This document shows, one piece after another, positions 6,762-15,783 of a DNA stretch of 64,000 bases (position 1 is its first letter; the number at the start of each line of letters is the position of its first letter). Where the stretch lies: assembly GCA_002347095.1 (NCBI GenBank), contig DDWZ01000024.1, forward strand, positions 27,615 through 91,614, in the 5' to 3' direction. Position numbers and translations under genes: made by a program. The notes beneath the pieces were generated by a model. The model searched no databases, was not told where the DNA came from, and saw only the letters and a list, made by a program, of their open reading frames with translations. Source of the stretch: Desulfobulbaceae bacterium UBA2273 (GTDB lineage: Bacteria; Desulfobacterota; Desulfobulbia; Desulfobulbales; Desulfurivibrionaceae).

Positions 6762-9700
6762 TCATAACTGCCTGGCAATACCGGCTTCCAGGCTAATACC
6801 ACTCTTTTCCGCAAGGACGCTGAGAGCCGCGCTTGCTTTATCATAATCAAAGTTCGCAAGACAGATCCCGAGTTTTTCCATATCCTCAGGGGGAAGTCCC
6901 GCCAGCTCACTTCGGCATTCACTCAGATAGTATTCCGCCTTGCCGTCGTTCTCCTTGATGTAGCGGAGCAGTTGGCTCAGCACAGCTCTTGCCTTTGTCC
7001 AATCAGCGGCAACAGGTGCCTGTATGCCGCCGGCGTCCGGCACGGCCAGCGCCAGTTGCAGAGCAGCCACCAGGGTTGCCATTTCTTCGGCAAAACGCTG
7101 GAGGATCTCCCCGGTCAATTCCGGAGGATCGTTATGCATGATGGAAGCTGCCAGTTCCGTGGCGATTTCCTGCACCCTGGTCGCGCCGATGTTCCCTGCC
7201 ACCCCTTTTGTCGTATGGGCGAGGCGTTCCGCCAGGGAACGGTCCCCCGACGCAAGGGCCGACTCAAGGGCCGCAGCGGTGGTGGCCTGGTTCACAATGA
7301 ACTTCCCGAGCAATTGCAGATAGAGCTTCCCGTTGCCGTTAATCCGATACAGCGCTCTCGTCACATCAACTCCGGGGATGGCAGGGACGGCAACCTGCCC
7401 CATTGCGCTATTGCTGGGGCAAGCAAGCGGGTGCGCGCCCGTCGGGGACTGCCGGAGATAACGGCCCATGACCCTGAACATGACCCGCGGATCAATGGGC
7501 TTGGTAATGTGATCATTCATGCCGGCGTTAACCGTCTTCTGCCGGTCCTCCACCAGGGCGTGCGCGCTCAAGGCAAGGATGGGAAGCGCGCTGAAGCGCG
7601 CATCCGACCGGATGCGCCGGGTCGCCTCATAACCGTCCATCTCGGGCATCTGGATATCCATCAGCACCATGTCGTAGGAATGTTCCGCCGTTGTAACCAT
7701 CTCCACCGCCTCGCGGCCGTTATTGGCCACGTCAACCGTCAAGCCCGCATTCTCAAGGAGTTCGATGGCAAGCTGCTGGTTGATCTCGTTGTCTTCCACC
7801 AGCAGGATGCGGGCTGCCATGAAGTTGCAGATTCGTTCCCCGCCATGCGGAATTCTCATGGCAGTCGCGCGCTCTGCCGGGGTAAGTATCTCGATTATTG
7901 CGTCGAACAAAGATGATGCGGTGACCGGCCTGCGCAGGAAATAATCCGCGCCGGTCTTCCCTGCCTCCGCCTGTTCTGGTTGCGCGCCGAAAAAGGACGT
8001 GACCATGACGATGGAGGGAATGGTGTGCAGCGCCAGATATTCCTTGATGTGACGGGCCGCCCCAACCTCATCCATCTCCGAGGTGTTCCAATCCATGAGG
8101 ATGAGCTTATAGGGGTCGGCGGGGTTCTGGTTCTGGATGACGGAAACGGCTTCGATGCCAGAATTAACGGTATCGACTCGGGCCGGGAAGCGGCTCAAGA
8201 GCTTGACCATTTTCTGTTGACTGAGTTCATTATCATCGGCAACCAGGATTTTCATCCGGTTCAACTTCTCAGGGATGCGCGGCGGCGAGATCTCCGCGCT
8301 TTCCATGCCGAACCAGGCCGTAAAGCTGAAGACACTCCCCCTGCCCGGCTCGCTTTCCGCCCAGAGGTTCCCCCCCATCATCTCCACCAACCGCTTCGAG
8401 ATGGAGAGCCCCAGCCCTGTACCGCCGAAACGCCGGGTCATCGAGCCGTCGGCCTGGGTAAAAGGCTGGAAGAGCTTGGCGAGATGCTCGGAAGAAAGGC
8501 CGAGCCCCGTGTCGCGCACGGAAAACCGGAGTTTGGTTCTGCCCTCACCCCTCACCTGGAGAGTGACGGCGAGTTCCACCTCCCCCTCCATCGTGAACTT
8601 GATGGCATTGCCCACCAGGTTGGTGAGAATCTGACCGAGCCGGAGGGAATCGCCCACGAGCTGCCAGGGGATTTCCGGCGATACATCGAGGAGCAACTCT
8701 ATCTTCTTGTCAACCGCCTTTTGCTCGACAACTGCTATGACGCTTGACAGCACATCATCCAGGCCGAACAGGGACTGCTCCAACTCCAGCTTGTCGGCTT
8801 CGATCTTGGAAAAATCAAGGATGCCGTTGATGATCCCGAGGAGAGAGACCCCGGAATCGTTGATCTTGCGGACGTAGCCATGCTGCTTGGGGGAGAGGTC
8901 CGTATTCAGGGCAAGAGAGGAGAAGCCGATGATGGCATTGAGAGGCGTGCGGATCTCATGGCTCATGTTTGCCAGAAATACGGATTTCAAGCTATTGGCG
9001 ACTTCCGCGGCATCCTTGGCCTCCTGCAGTTGCTTATACATCTCCTCCTGAATATCGAGCAACCGCTGCTGCTCCGCTTCGACCTGCTTGCGCGCCGTGT
9101 TGTCGGTGCCGATCAGCAGATAGCCGATGATTTCGTTGTGCGCGTCGCGCAGGGCCGTGACCGATACGACCGCAGGGAAGCGGCTGCCATCCTTGCGAAT
9201 ATAGGTCAGCTCGTAGATGTCCTCGATTCCGCGGGAGGCCTTGAAGACCAAGGCCTCAAAGCCCTGGCTGATCATGGTGGCAAGCTCAACGCTCAACGCT
9301 TTGGCGCGCACTGTCAATTCCTGGGGATCGGAAATGTCGGCTGGGGTGATCTTGTCCACAACCTCGGCGGCTGTGTAGCCGAGCATCCGTTCCGCGCCGA
9401 CATTGAAGATCTGGATAACGCCATTCGCGTCAGTGGCGATGCTGGAAAAATTTTCGCTGTTAAAAATCGCACTCTGCAGCGCCCCCGCCTTGAGCAGCGT
9501 TGCCTCCGCCTGCTTGCTCACCGTATCATCCACGATTGAGCAAAGGATATAGCCATCCTTGCTTTCGCTGGTGTCCACGGCGATGCTCTGCAGTTGACCA
9601 TGGAACACCGTGCCGTCTTTTCCCTTAAGCCTGATTTCACATCGCTCTAGACCCTGTTTTTGCACAACACGTGCGAGGTGTTGAGGAAAAAGCTCTCTCC

Positions 9701-10076
9701 CCTCTGCCTCGGCAATAAAACGGCTAAAGGGGGTATTGACCAACATGCGCCTCTCGATTCCCAGGAGCTGCGCGCCGGTGAGATTGACCTCCCGGATCAA
9801 GCCGTGCGCATCAAAGGTGAAATAACCGACCGGGGCAAAGTCATACAGTTCGAGATACTTATTCCGCGAAAACTCAATCTCCTCCTGGGCAATGCGCAGT
9901 TGATCATTCTGCATCTCCAGCTCGATCCGGTGGACCTCAAGTTCATGGACGAGACCCATCGCCTCTTCAGCGTTCCGGGGTGAATGCGCGGAGCCAGTTT
10001 GCACCCGCACCAGCTCTTCCACCTGCCGACGCAACTCGGCCGGGGCTGTTCGGCGCTTGTTTTTAGCGATACCCAT
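6762..10076 (-). CDS. hybrid histidine kinase (PAS-PAS-HisKA-HATPase-REC-REC-HPt)
   Basis: An 1104-residue cytoplasmic-looking kinase without obvious membrane helices. Order: coiled coil; PAS (about 75-190, ELYDFAPVGYFTFDAHG); second PAS (about 205-335); HisKA with the H-box NMSHEIRTPLNAIIGF (about 370-440); HATPase with DTGLGLS and FGGTGLGLSISKRL boxes; receiver 1 (about 612-735); receiver 2 (about 755-880, LVEDNEINQQ, VLMDIQMPEMDGYEA, ITKPID); and a C-terminal HPt domain with LAHTTKGVAGNIGA. Receiver 1 has Arg (FLRRPV) where the conserved Lys is expected, so it may be degenerate. The first PAS resembles that of the activator at 3347-5083. The start codon overlaps the stop of the upstream CheB-CheR gene by one base (TAATG), indicating translational coupling. 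Confidence 0.93.
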   Translation of the reverse strand: MGIAKNKRRTAPAELRRQVEELVRVQTGSAHSPRNAEEAMGLVHELEVHRIELEMQNDQLRIAQEEIEFSRNKYLELYDFAPVGYFTFDAHGLIREVNLTGAQLLGIERRMLVNTPFSRFIAEAEGRELFPQHLARVVQKQGLERCEIRLKGKDGTVFHGQLQSIAVDTSESKDGYILCSIVDDTVSKQAEATLLKAGALQSAIFNSENFSSIATDANGVIQIFNVGAERMLGYTAAEVVDKITPADISDPQELTVRAKALSVELATMISQGFEALVFKASRGIEDIYELTYIRKDGSRFPAVVSVTALRDAHNEIIGYLLIGTDNTARKQVEAEQQRLLDIQEEMYKQLQEAKDAAEVANSLKSVFLANMSHEIRTPLNAIIGFSSLALNTDLSPKQHGYVRKINDSGVSLLGIINGILDFSKIEADKLELEQSLFGLDDVLSSVIAVVEQKAVDKKIELLLDVSPEIPWQLVGDSLRLGQILTNLVGNAIKFTMEGEVELAVTLQVRGEGRTKLRFSVRDTGLGLSSEHLAKLFQPFTQADGSMTRRFGGTGLGLSISKRLVEMMGGNLWAESEPGRGSVFSFTAWFGMESAEISPPRIPEKLNRMKILVADDNELSQQKMVKLLSRFPARVDTVNSGIEAVSVIQNQNPADPYKLILMDWNTSEMDEVGAARHIKEYLALHTIPSIVMVTSFFGAQPEQAEAGKTGADYFLRRPVTASSLFDAIIEILTPAERATAMRIPHGGERICNFMAARILLVEDNEINQQLAIELLENAGLTVDVANNGREAVEMVTTAEHSYDMVLMDIQMPEMDGYEATRRIRSDARFSALPILALSAHALVEDRQKTVNAGMNDHITKPIDPRVMFRVMGRYLRQSPTGAHPLACPSNSAMGQVAVPAIPGVDVTRALYRINGNGKLYLQLLGKFIVNQATTAAALESALASGDRSLAERLAHTTKGVAGNIGATRVQEIATELAASIMHNDPPELTGEILQRFAEEMATLVAALQLALAVPDAGGIQAPVAADWTKARAVLSQLLRYIKENDGKAEYYLSECRSELAGLPPEDMEKLGICLANFDYDKASAALSVLAEKSGISLEAGIARQL

Positions 10077-12739
10077 TATGTACTTCCTTTCTTCGCAAGC
10101 AGAGCCTTGAGCCGCGCATTCTCCTCGCGCAGTTCCAAGTCCACAGTCTTAAACGCCGTGATGTCCACGAAGGTGATCACCACCCCGGCGATGACATCCT
10201 CCATGGTGCGGTAGGGCATGATGCGCACCGAAAACCAGCGCCCATCCGTGGCGGAAATCTGCTTTTCCGAAAAAGTCAGCTTCCGCAAAACTTCTCGCGC
10301 TTCTTCGGCCATGTCAGGGTAGAGCAGCTTGCTCGCGATATCCGAAAGCGGGCGCCCCACATCGCCGGGGATCAGCTTAAAGATTTTATCCGCCCCGGGG
10401 GTAAAGCGCCGGACATTGAGCTTGTTGTCCAGGAATACGGTGACGATTTCCGTGCTGTTGAGCAGGTTGCGCATATCGTCGTTCACCCGCGAAAGCTCAT
10501 CCATCTTGGACTGCTGCTCCGCGTTCACCGTTTGCAGCTCCTCGTTTAAGGACTGCATCTCTTCCCTGGAGGTGGTCAACTCCTCGTTGGTGGATTGCAG
10601 CTCCTCGTTGGTGGACTGCAGCTCCTCGTTGGTGGAGGTGAGTTCTTCCTGCGAGGATTGCATCTCCTCGCGGGTCGCCTGCAGTGCTTCGCTGACCACC
10701 TGGAGTTCCTGTTCCAATTCGAGCACCCTGGCGCTGCCGGCCGGTTTGCGCCGGGAGCCGGCCGGCGTTTTCTTTTCAAGAACCGTTGCCACGTCGGTGA
10801 AGACGATCATCACCATCCCCCGCAACGGTTCGGGATTTTTGACCACCTGGATGGTTATATCAACGGCCTGTGTTCCGCCATTGGCCTCGATCTTGAGACC
10901 CTTGGCAGTGACCGTCTCGTTTTGCCGGATCGCTTTCTGGAAGGCGTTTCGCAGATCAAAACGGAGCCCTTCCCGGGCCATGGCGAAAATATTCCAGTTG
11001 GCCTTGCCGGCCGCCGGTTCGAGATATCTCCCGGTCCGGCCGCTGACATACAGAATATCACCCAGGTCGTTGGTCAAAACGGCAGGGGGGGAAAAGTGCT
11101 GCAAAAGCAGTTGATCCGCGAGAGACTGGAGGTTGTCTGCAGGTTTCAAAATCTCTAACTCCTTGGAAATTCCCGGCCGAGGGTGGACAACCGACGAGGC
11201 AAACGCAAGCGGCTCGGAGAGCACGGCTGATTCGCGCCGCCGAAAGAGTCGCGATTTGATGTTCAACGGCGCGAAAAGATGGGTGAAGGTGCTGACGGCT
11301 TCCGAACTTCCCAAAAACAGGATCCCGCCAGAGTTCAGGCTGTAGTGAAAGAGCGGCAGAAGCTTTTTCTGCAGTTCCGGCGTCAGATAGATCAAGAGGT
11401 TGCGACAAATGAGGATATCGAGCTTGGTGAAGGGGGGGTGCATAATGACGTTCTGCGTGGCAAAAGTCACCATCTCCCGAATCTCCTTGCCTATCCGGTA
11501 GCCGTTCGGTTCCTTGACAAAAAAACGGCGCAGCCGCTCGTCGGACACATGCGCGGTGATATTGGCCGGATAGACCCCCTGGCGGGCCTTGTCGATGGCG
11601 TCTTGGTCTAGATCGGTGGCAAAAATCTGCAGGGTAAAATTCTCCGCGGGCTTGATCTGTTCCAGTGCCTCCGTAAAGGCAATCCCCAGCGAATATGCCT
11701 CCTCGCCGGTTGAGCAGCCGACCGACCAAGCCCGCAGCAGGCCTCCGGCCGGGCGATCCGCCAGGAGTGCAGGAATGGCCTCTGTTTGCAGTTGCGCCCA
11801 GGCCTCCGGATCACGGAAAAAGTTGGTTACGCCAATCAACAGTTCCTTAAAGAGTAGCTCCACCTCCTGGGGATTCTCCTGCAGAAAGCGAACATAGGCG
11901 GCGATCCCGTTGATCTGGTGAATGCCCATGCGTCGCTCGATCCGGCGGTAGACGGTGTTTTTTTTGTACATGGAAAAATCGTGGCCGGTTTTGGCCCGCA
12001 ACAGAATGACGACCTTTTCCAGGGCGCTTTGGTCCTTCGCCTCCAGCGGCAACCCCTCGGGCTTGGCCACGACCAAGGAATGCTTGAGATAGTCGATAAT
12101 CTTTCCGGGCAGCTCCTCCGCCGGGGCGACCAGATCGACGAGCCCGGCATCAATGGCGTTTTTGGGCATGCTGTCGAACTTGGCCGAGGCAGGCTCCTGC
12201 GCCAGCGTCACTCCCGCTTTTTCCTTGATGGCCCGCAGGCCTATCGAGCCGTCCGCGCCCATCCCCGACAGGATGACACCGATACTCCCATTCTGCCGGT
12301 CCTCGGCCAGGGAAGAGAAAAAGTCATCGATAGGGAGACGCAGGCCGCGGGGCGCCGTCGGATCGAACAGATGCAGCACTCCGTGCAGAATGGACATGTT
12401 TTTGTTGGGGGGGATCACATAGACGCAGTTCGGCTTCACCCGCATCCGGTCCCTGACCTGAAAAACCTCCATCCCGGTGGTGCGCTGAAGCAGCTCGGGC
12501 AGGAGCCCCTCGTGGTTCGGGTCCAGGTGCTGGACGATGACAAAGGCCATGTCGCTTTTTTCCGGCACATGCCCCAGAAACTGTTCCAACGCCTCCAGCC
12601 CGCCGGCGGAAGCACCGATAGCGACAATGGGAAAGAGGAGGTTCTTGGGACGAGGGGGGGCAACAACTGCCGAAGAAATAGGGATTTTCTTGCCTTTTGC
12701 CAATGGTTCCCGTTGCTTTTTCACAACAATTCCGCCCAT
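10076..12739 (-). CDS. CheB-CheR-PAS fusion sensor protein
   Basis: An 887-residue fusion. Residues about 38-220 are a CheB methylesterase domain (GASAGG nucleophile region, VIVQHLDPNHEG, GMGADGSIGL). Residues about 235-500 are a CheR methyltransferase domain (SVGCSTGEEAYSLG SAM-binding motif, FRNV-like LICRNLLIYL). A PAS-like region and a long coiled coil with near-repeats of STNEELQ (about 640-750) follow, then a C-terminal PAS domain. Such fusions occur in sensory pathways often unrelated to flagellar chemotaxis; the domain pair may act on the partner kinase rather than on chemoreceptors. No chemoreceptor gene is visible nearby. It is coupled by a TAATG overlap to the hybrid kinase at 6762-10076. 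Confidence 0.93.
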   Translation of the reverse strand: MGGIVVKKQREPLAKGKKIPISSAVVAPPRPKNLLFPIVAIGASAGGLEALEQFLGHVPEKSDMAFVIVQHLDPNHEGLLPELLQRTTGMEVFQVRDRMRVKPNCVYVIPPNKNMSILHGVLHLFDPTAPRGLRLPIDDFFSSLAEDRQNGSIGVILSGMGADGSIGLRAIKEKAGVTLAQEPASAKFDSMPKNAIDAGLVDLVAPAEELPGKIIDYLKHSLVVAKPEGLPLEAKDQSALEKVVILLRAKTGHDFSMYKKNTVYRRIERRMGIHQINGIAAYVRFLQENPQEVELLFKELLIGVTNFFRDPEAWAQLQTEAIPALLADRPAGGLLRAWSVGCSTGEEAYSLGIAFTEALEQIKPAENFTLQIFATDLDQDAIDKARQGVYPANITAHVSDERLRRFFVKEPNGYRIGKEIREMVTFATQNVIMHPPFTKLDILICRNLLIYLTPELQKKLLPLFHYSLNSGGILFLGSSEAVSTFTHLFAPLNIKSRLFRRRESAVLSEPLAFASSVVHPRPGISKELEILKPADNLQSLADQLLLQHFSPPAVLTNDLGDILYVSGRTGRYLEPAAGKANWNIFAMAREGLRFDLRNAFQKAIRQNETVTAKGLKIEANGGTQAVDITIQVVKNPEPLRGMVMIVFTDVATVLEKKTPAGSRRKPAGSARVLELEQELQVVSEALQATREEMQSSQEELTSTNEELQSTNEELQSTNEELTTSREEMQSLNEELQTVNAEQQSKMDELSRVNDDMRNLLNSTEIVTVFLDNKLNVRRFTPGADKIFKLIPGDVGRPLSDIASKLLYPDMAEEAREVLRKLTFSEKQISATDGRWFSVRIMPYRTMEDVIAGVVITFVDITAFKTVDLELREENARLKALLAKKGST

Positions 12740-13163
12740 GTTTTAATAGTATCCGAAAAAGACGCTCTCCCTCCGACATACTCAGCGTACGCTACAACAC
12801 ACTCTTCCCGTGTGTGCCCAAGACAATTCTCTGACTTCTTGATGTATCTCTTGAAAATAGAGGCAAACTACAACAGAGAATTTTCCCGGATGCTTGTGAG
12901 GATCACCGGAGATATCTTCTGGTCACGGTAACTGCATTTCTGGACTCGCACTCCTTGAGGCGCGAGCTTGGAGCGCGGAAAAAACGATAGACGGTGTTGC
13001 GGTTAAGAGCTGTCAGCACACGTGCAACGTGCTGTCGTCATGACGCTTTTTTTTCATAGGACAAAGACGGGAGAAAAATAAACGAAAAATGAACTATTTT
13101 TGGCGAAGCAAGAAAGCCTGAACACTAAAATAACTTAACTGTATTTATTATTTTTTTAAAGTA

Positions 13164-13431
13164 CCCCCCGCTTTGCCGGAGGACTCGTAAAGGTTTGACC
13201 TTTACTACAATCGTATTCAGGCTGTTCCTGTGAATGGAGCGCCTTTATTCCCCCCTTTAACAAAGGGGGGTGAGGGGGGATTTGCAGTCTGGTTCGTGCA
13301 ATGCCGACATTTCAAAATCCCCCTCAATCCCCCTTTATTAAAGGGGGAGACAAATAGTGTTGCCGCCTTGGGCGGCTCACGGTTTTGTCGGTGCCTTTGA
13401 GGCGCTCCCAATAAGCCCCCCGCTTTGCCGG
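13164..13431. repeat. 16-bp direct repeats bracketing a repeat element
   Basis: CCCCCCGCTTTGCCGG occurs at 13164-13179 and again at 13416-13431. Between the two copies lies the inverted repeat pair at 13250-13347, and the second copy lies just before a tRNA-Arg gene. The arrangement could be a composite interspersed repeat or a short non-autonomous element. No transposase is present and no clear target-site duplication can be defined. Confidence 0.5.
13250..13347. repeat. inverted repeat pair of the CCCCCTTT-AAAGGGGG type
   Basis: The left element (13250-13283) contains the palindrome CCCCCCTTTAACAAAGGGGG and continues with TGAGGGGGGATTT. The right element (13315-13347) is nearly its reverse complement, ending AAAGGGGG. 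The arms are about 33 bases with about 31 bases between them. This motif is a widespread interspersed repeat in many bacteria and archaea; translated, it gives the familiar spurious SPFxKGG peptide. Confidence 0.75.
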
Positions 13432-13449
13432 TGGTGACTCACTTTTTAA

Positions 13450-13526
13450 TGGTGCGCCCGGAGGGATTCGAACCCCCGACTCCCGGCTTCGAAGGCCGAT
13501 GCTCTATCCATCTGAGCTACAGGCGC
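13450..13526 (-). tRNA. tRNA-Arg (anticodon TCG)
   Basis: Read on the minus strand, a 77-base tRNA starts GCGCCTGTAGCTCAG and ends GGGCGCACCA, so the CCA tail is encoded. A seven-pair acceptor stem (one T-G pair), a D-arm (AGCTCAGATGGATAGAGC), an anticodon stem-loop with loop CTTCGAA giving anticodon TCG, and the T-arm GGGTTCGAATCCC are all visible. It decodes CGA arginine codons. It lies 30 bases upstream of the end of bioA, with a repeat element on its other side. Confidence 0.96.
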
Positions 13527-13556
13527 ACAAGCATTATTTTTTGTAACCCAATCAAC

Positions 13557-14909
13557 CTACCACCCCGCAATATTTCGCGGATCGGAAAGCACCTGCCAGG
13601 CCCGGTCCGTGATCTCGTCGATCTCAGCCAGGGTCACGGAAAGCGGCAACCAGAGATAGATCACATTGCCAAGGGGCCGCAGCAAGAGGCCATGCGCAAG
13701 CCCGGCCAGGTAGATCGGCCAGCCGACCCGCTCCTGAAGAGCGTAAGGGGTCTTGGTATCCCTGTTCTTCACCAGCTCCATGGCGCAGATCATCCCGAGC
13801 TGCCGGAGATCTCCGACCCAGGGCAGGTCTCCAAAGCGGCGCATCCGCGCCTGGAGATGACTGATCTTGGCCGGTAGCCCGGCCATGGTCTGCTCTTCGG
13901 CAAAAACCCGCAACGAGCCGAGAGCCGCGGCGGCGGCAAGGGGATTGCCGCTGAAGGTATGGCCGTGGAAAAAGGTTTTTCCGGCGCTGTAGTCTCCATA
14001 AAAGGCCTGGAAAATCTCTTCGCTGGTCACCGTTGCCGCCATTGGCAACATACCAGCAGTCAGCCCTTTTGACAAACAGAGAAAATCAGGCGCCACCCCG
14101 GCCTGTTCCAGGGCAAACATGGTTCCGGTCCGGCCAAAGCCGGTGGCCACCTCGTCAAAAATCAGATGCACCCCATATTCCCTGGTCAAAGCGGCCACCT
14201 TGTGCAGATACTTGACCGGATAGATGATCATCCCCCCGGCGGCCTGGATGAGCGGCTCGATGATCAGGGCGGCAATCTTCTCGCCTTGTTCGGCCAGAAG
14301 GCCGGCAAGCGGCTGGAGGCACTGGCAGTCGCAGCTCTCTTGGGCAAGCCCGGCCGGACACCGGTAACAGTATGGAGATGGCAGACGATGGGAAGAAAAA
14401 AGCAGCGGGGCAAAGGGGCCATGGAATTCCGGCACCCCGCCCAGGCTCATGGTGCCGATGGTGTCGCCGTGGTAGCCGCGCTCTATGCCCACCAGCCCGC
14501 AGCGGCCCGGCTGCCCAACCTGCCGCCAATACTGGAGCGACATCTTGATCGCGATCTCGCAGGCCGTGGAGCCGTTATCCGAGTAAAACACCCGGGAAAG
14601 CTGGGGCGGCGTCAACCGCACCAACTGCTCCGCCAGCAAAATCGCCCCCGCATGGCTGGTGCCGGCCAGCAACACTTGGTCAAGCCGCGCCAGTTGGGAG
14701 CGAATTTTTTCCGTTATAGTCGGATGGCCATGCCCATGGACAATGCACCACCAGGAGGAAATGGTATCGAAATAGCGTTTCCCCTGCTGATCGAAGAGGA
14801 AAATCCCCTCTGCCCTGTCGATGAGGAGCAGGTCGCGCTGGGCATAATCCTGCATCTGGGTGTAGGGATGCCACAGGAACCGCTTGTCTTTCTCCTGCAG
14901 GGTCAACAC
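13557..14909 (-). CDS. bioA: adenosylmethionine-8-amino-7-oxononanoate aminotransferase
   Basis: A PLP-dependent class III aminotransferase of biotin synthesis that converts 8-amino-7-oxononanoate to 7,8-diaminopelargonate using S-adenosylmethionine. Visible marks are FLWHPYTQMQDY near the N-terminus (the BioA substrate region), SSWWCIVHGHGHP, IFDEVATGFGRTG, and the PLP lysine in CLSKGLTAGMLPM. The predicted start is a GTG at 14909, just after the hpt stop at 14914; the frame stays open further upstream inside hpt, but that part is not conserved in nature. About 450 residues is the normal length. No other biotin gene is in the window, and the link to hpt is probably co-transcription only. Confidence 0.92.
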   Translation of the reverse strand: MLTLQEKDKRFLWHPYTQMQDYAQRDLLLIDRAEGIFLFDQQGKRYFDTISSWWCIVHGHGHPTITEKIRSQLARLDQVLLAGTSHAGAILLAEQLVRLTPPQLSRVFYSDNGSTACEIAIKMSLQYWRQVGQPGRCGLVGIERGYHGDTIGTMSLGGVPEFHGPFAPLLFSSHRLPSPYCYRCPAGLAQESCDCQCLQPLAGLLAEQGEKIAALIIEPLIQAAGGMIIYPVKYLHKVAALTREYGVHLIFDEVATGFGRTGTMFALEQAGVAPDFLCLSKGLTAGMLPMAATVTSEEIFQAFYGDYSAGKTFFHGHTFSGNPLAAAAALGSLRVFAEEQTMAGLPAKISHLQARMRRFGDLPWVGDLRQLGMICAMELVKNRDTKTPYALQERVGWPIYLAGLAHGLLLRPLGNVIYLWLPLSVTLAEIDEITDRAWQVLSDPRNIAGW

Positions 14910-14913
14910 GGGC

Positions 14914-15438
14914 TCACACCCCGCTGACGAGCTTGTAAATCGCCGGGTACTGACGATGCTGTTCCGCATGGTCAAGGCCATAGCCGACCAGAAAGCCTTC
15001 CGCCACCTCAAATCCGGCATAATCCACGCTCACCTCAACCGTGCGCCGCTCTTTTTTGTCGATCAGGGCGCAAATCCGCACGGATTGAGCCTTTCGGGCC
15101 GCAAAGAGATCCTTGAGGCAGGCAAGGGTTTTGCCGGTATCGACGATATCCTCCACCAGCAACACATCCTTTCCTGCCAGCGCAAGCTCGGTGTCCTTGG
15201 TGCATTGAACTGCGCCGGAGGAACAGGTGGCGGCGCCGTAGCTCGATACCCGGATAAAATCGATTTCAAGGGGCAGCTCGATTTCCCGGACCAGATCGGC
15301 CATGAAGATGAAGGCCCCGTTCAGAATGCCGATCATAACCAACTGGCGGCCGGCATAATCACGACTGATGGCCTGGCCAAGCTCTGCAACCCGCGTGGCG
15401 ATGTCCTGCCTGGAAACCACCTCTTGCTTCTCAATCAT
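14914..15438 (-). CDS. hpt: hypoxanthine phosphoribosyltransferase
   Basis: A 174-residue purine salvage enzyme that makes IMP or GMP from hypoxanthine or guanine and PRPP in the cytoplasm. The PRPP loop VLLVEDIVDTGKTL is clear; the flexible-loop region contains RVSSYGA, and VGYGLDHAEQHRQYPAIY near the end is the base-binding region. The frame is open to 15534, but the ATG at 15438 has a strong GGAGAGGGG ribosome site and gives the usual family length, so it is preferred. It is followed directly by bioA. Confidence 0.93.
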   Translation of the reverse strand: MIEKQEVVSRQDIATRVAELGQAISRDYAGRQLVMIGILNGAFIFMADLVREIELPLEIDFIRVSSYGAATCSSGAVQCTKDTELALAGKDVLLVEDIVDTGKTLACLKDLFAARKAQSVRICALIDKKERRTVEVSVDYAGFEVAEGFLVGYGLDHAEQHRQYPAIYKLVSGV

Positions 15439-15618
15439 CAACCCCTCTCCTGCAAAATCCTGGACAACGCCGGTGCATGGCGGTCTCAACGCCCATTGGC
15501 GATAAAAATCGTTGACGGTGCCCGAGTTGACCACCTATGATTAACAGATACGGCAGCTTGCCCCGGAGGGTTCGCCTGGCATCCCCATACTGGTCACAAC
15601 AGAAAAAGGAGCACCGCC

Positions 15619-15780
15619 ATGAAACGTTATGAATGTTCGGTTTGCGGGTATATCTATGATCCGGCCGTCGGAGACCCGGACTCAGGCATCGCCCCAGGCA
15701 CCTCTTTTGAGGATCTGCCGGAAAACTGGTCTTGCCCCATCTGCGGCGCCAGCAAGGATATGTTCACTCCCCTGGACTAA
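15619..15780 (+). CDS. rubredoxin
   Basis: A 53-residue electron carrier with one Fe bound by four cysteines: [19 protein letters not shown] and CPICGASKD hold the two CxxCG knuckles, and [11 protein letters not shown] is the typical linker. The ATG at 15619 has an AAAAGGAG site upstream. The full small protein is present with no fusion. In anaerobes rubredoxin passes electrons to oxygen or superoxide reductases and to rubredoxin oxidoreductases; no such partner gene lies next to it. It converges with the HDOD gene, leaving a three-base gap between stops. Confidence 0.97.
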   Translation: MKRYECSVCGYIYDPAVGDPDSGIAPGTSFEDLPENWSCPICGASKDMFTPLD

Positions 15781-15783
15781 AAT

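Larger units (their letters stand above)
12740..13449. other. 710-base gap with repeats, no convincing gene
   Basis: This stretch separates the CheB-CheR gene from a tRNA. The left half (12740-13150) is increasingly AT-rich and presumably holds the promoter of the signalling operon, but no clear -35/-10 or sigma-54 element could be singled out. CAGCAC and GTGCTG form a loose inverted repeat near 13014-13034, followed by CGTCATGACG and a T-run. The right half carries an inverted repeat pair (13250-13347) bracketed by 16-base direct repeats. A 64-codon frame through the repeat is judged spurious. Confidence 0.6.

Noticed and set aside
13014..13045. CAGCAC/GTGCTG inverted repeat and CGTCATGACG followed by T-run
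   Set aside because: It looks like a weak plus-strand terminator but no plus-strand gene ends there.
13217..13411. 64-codon minus frame containing SPFNKGG and PPFVKGG
   Set aside because: It is the translation of the CCCCCTTT/AAAGGGGG inverted repeat, a known source of spurious proteins.
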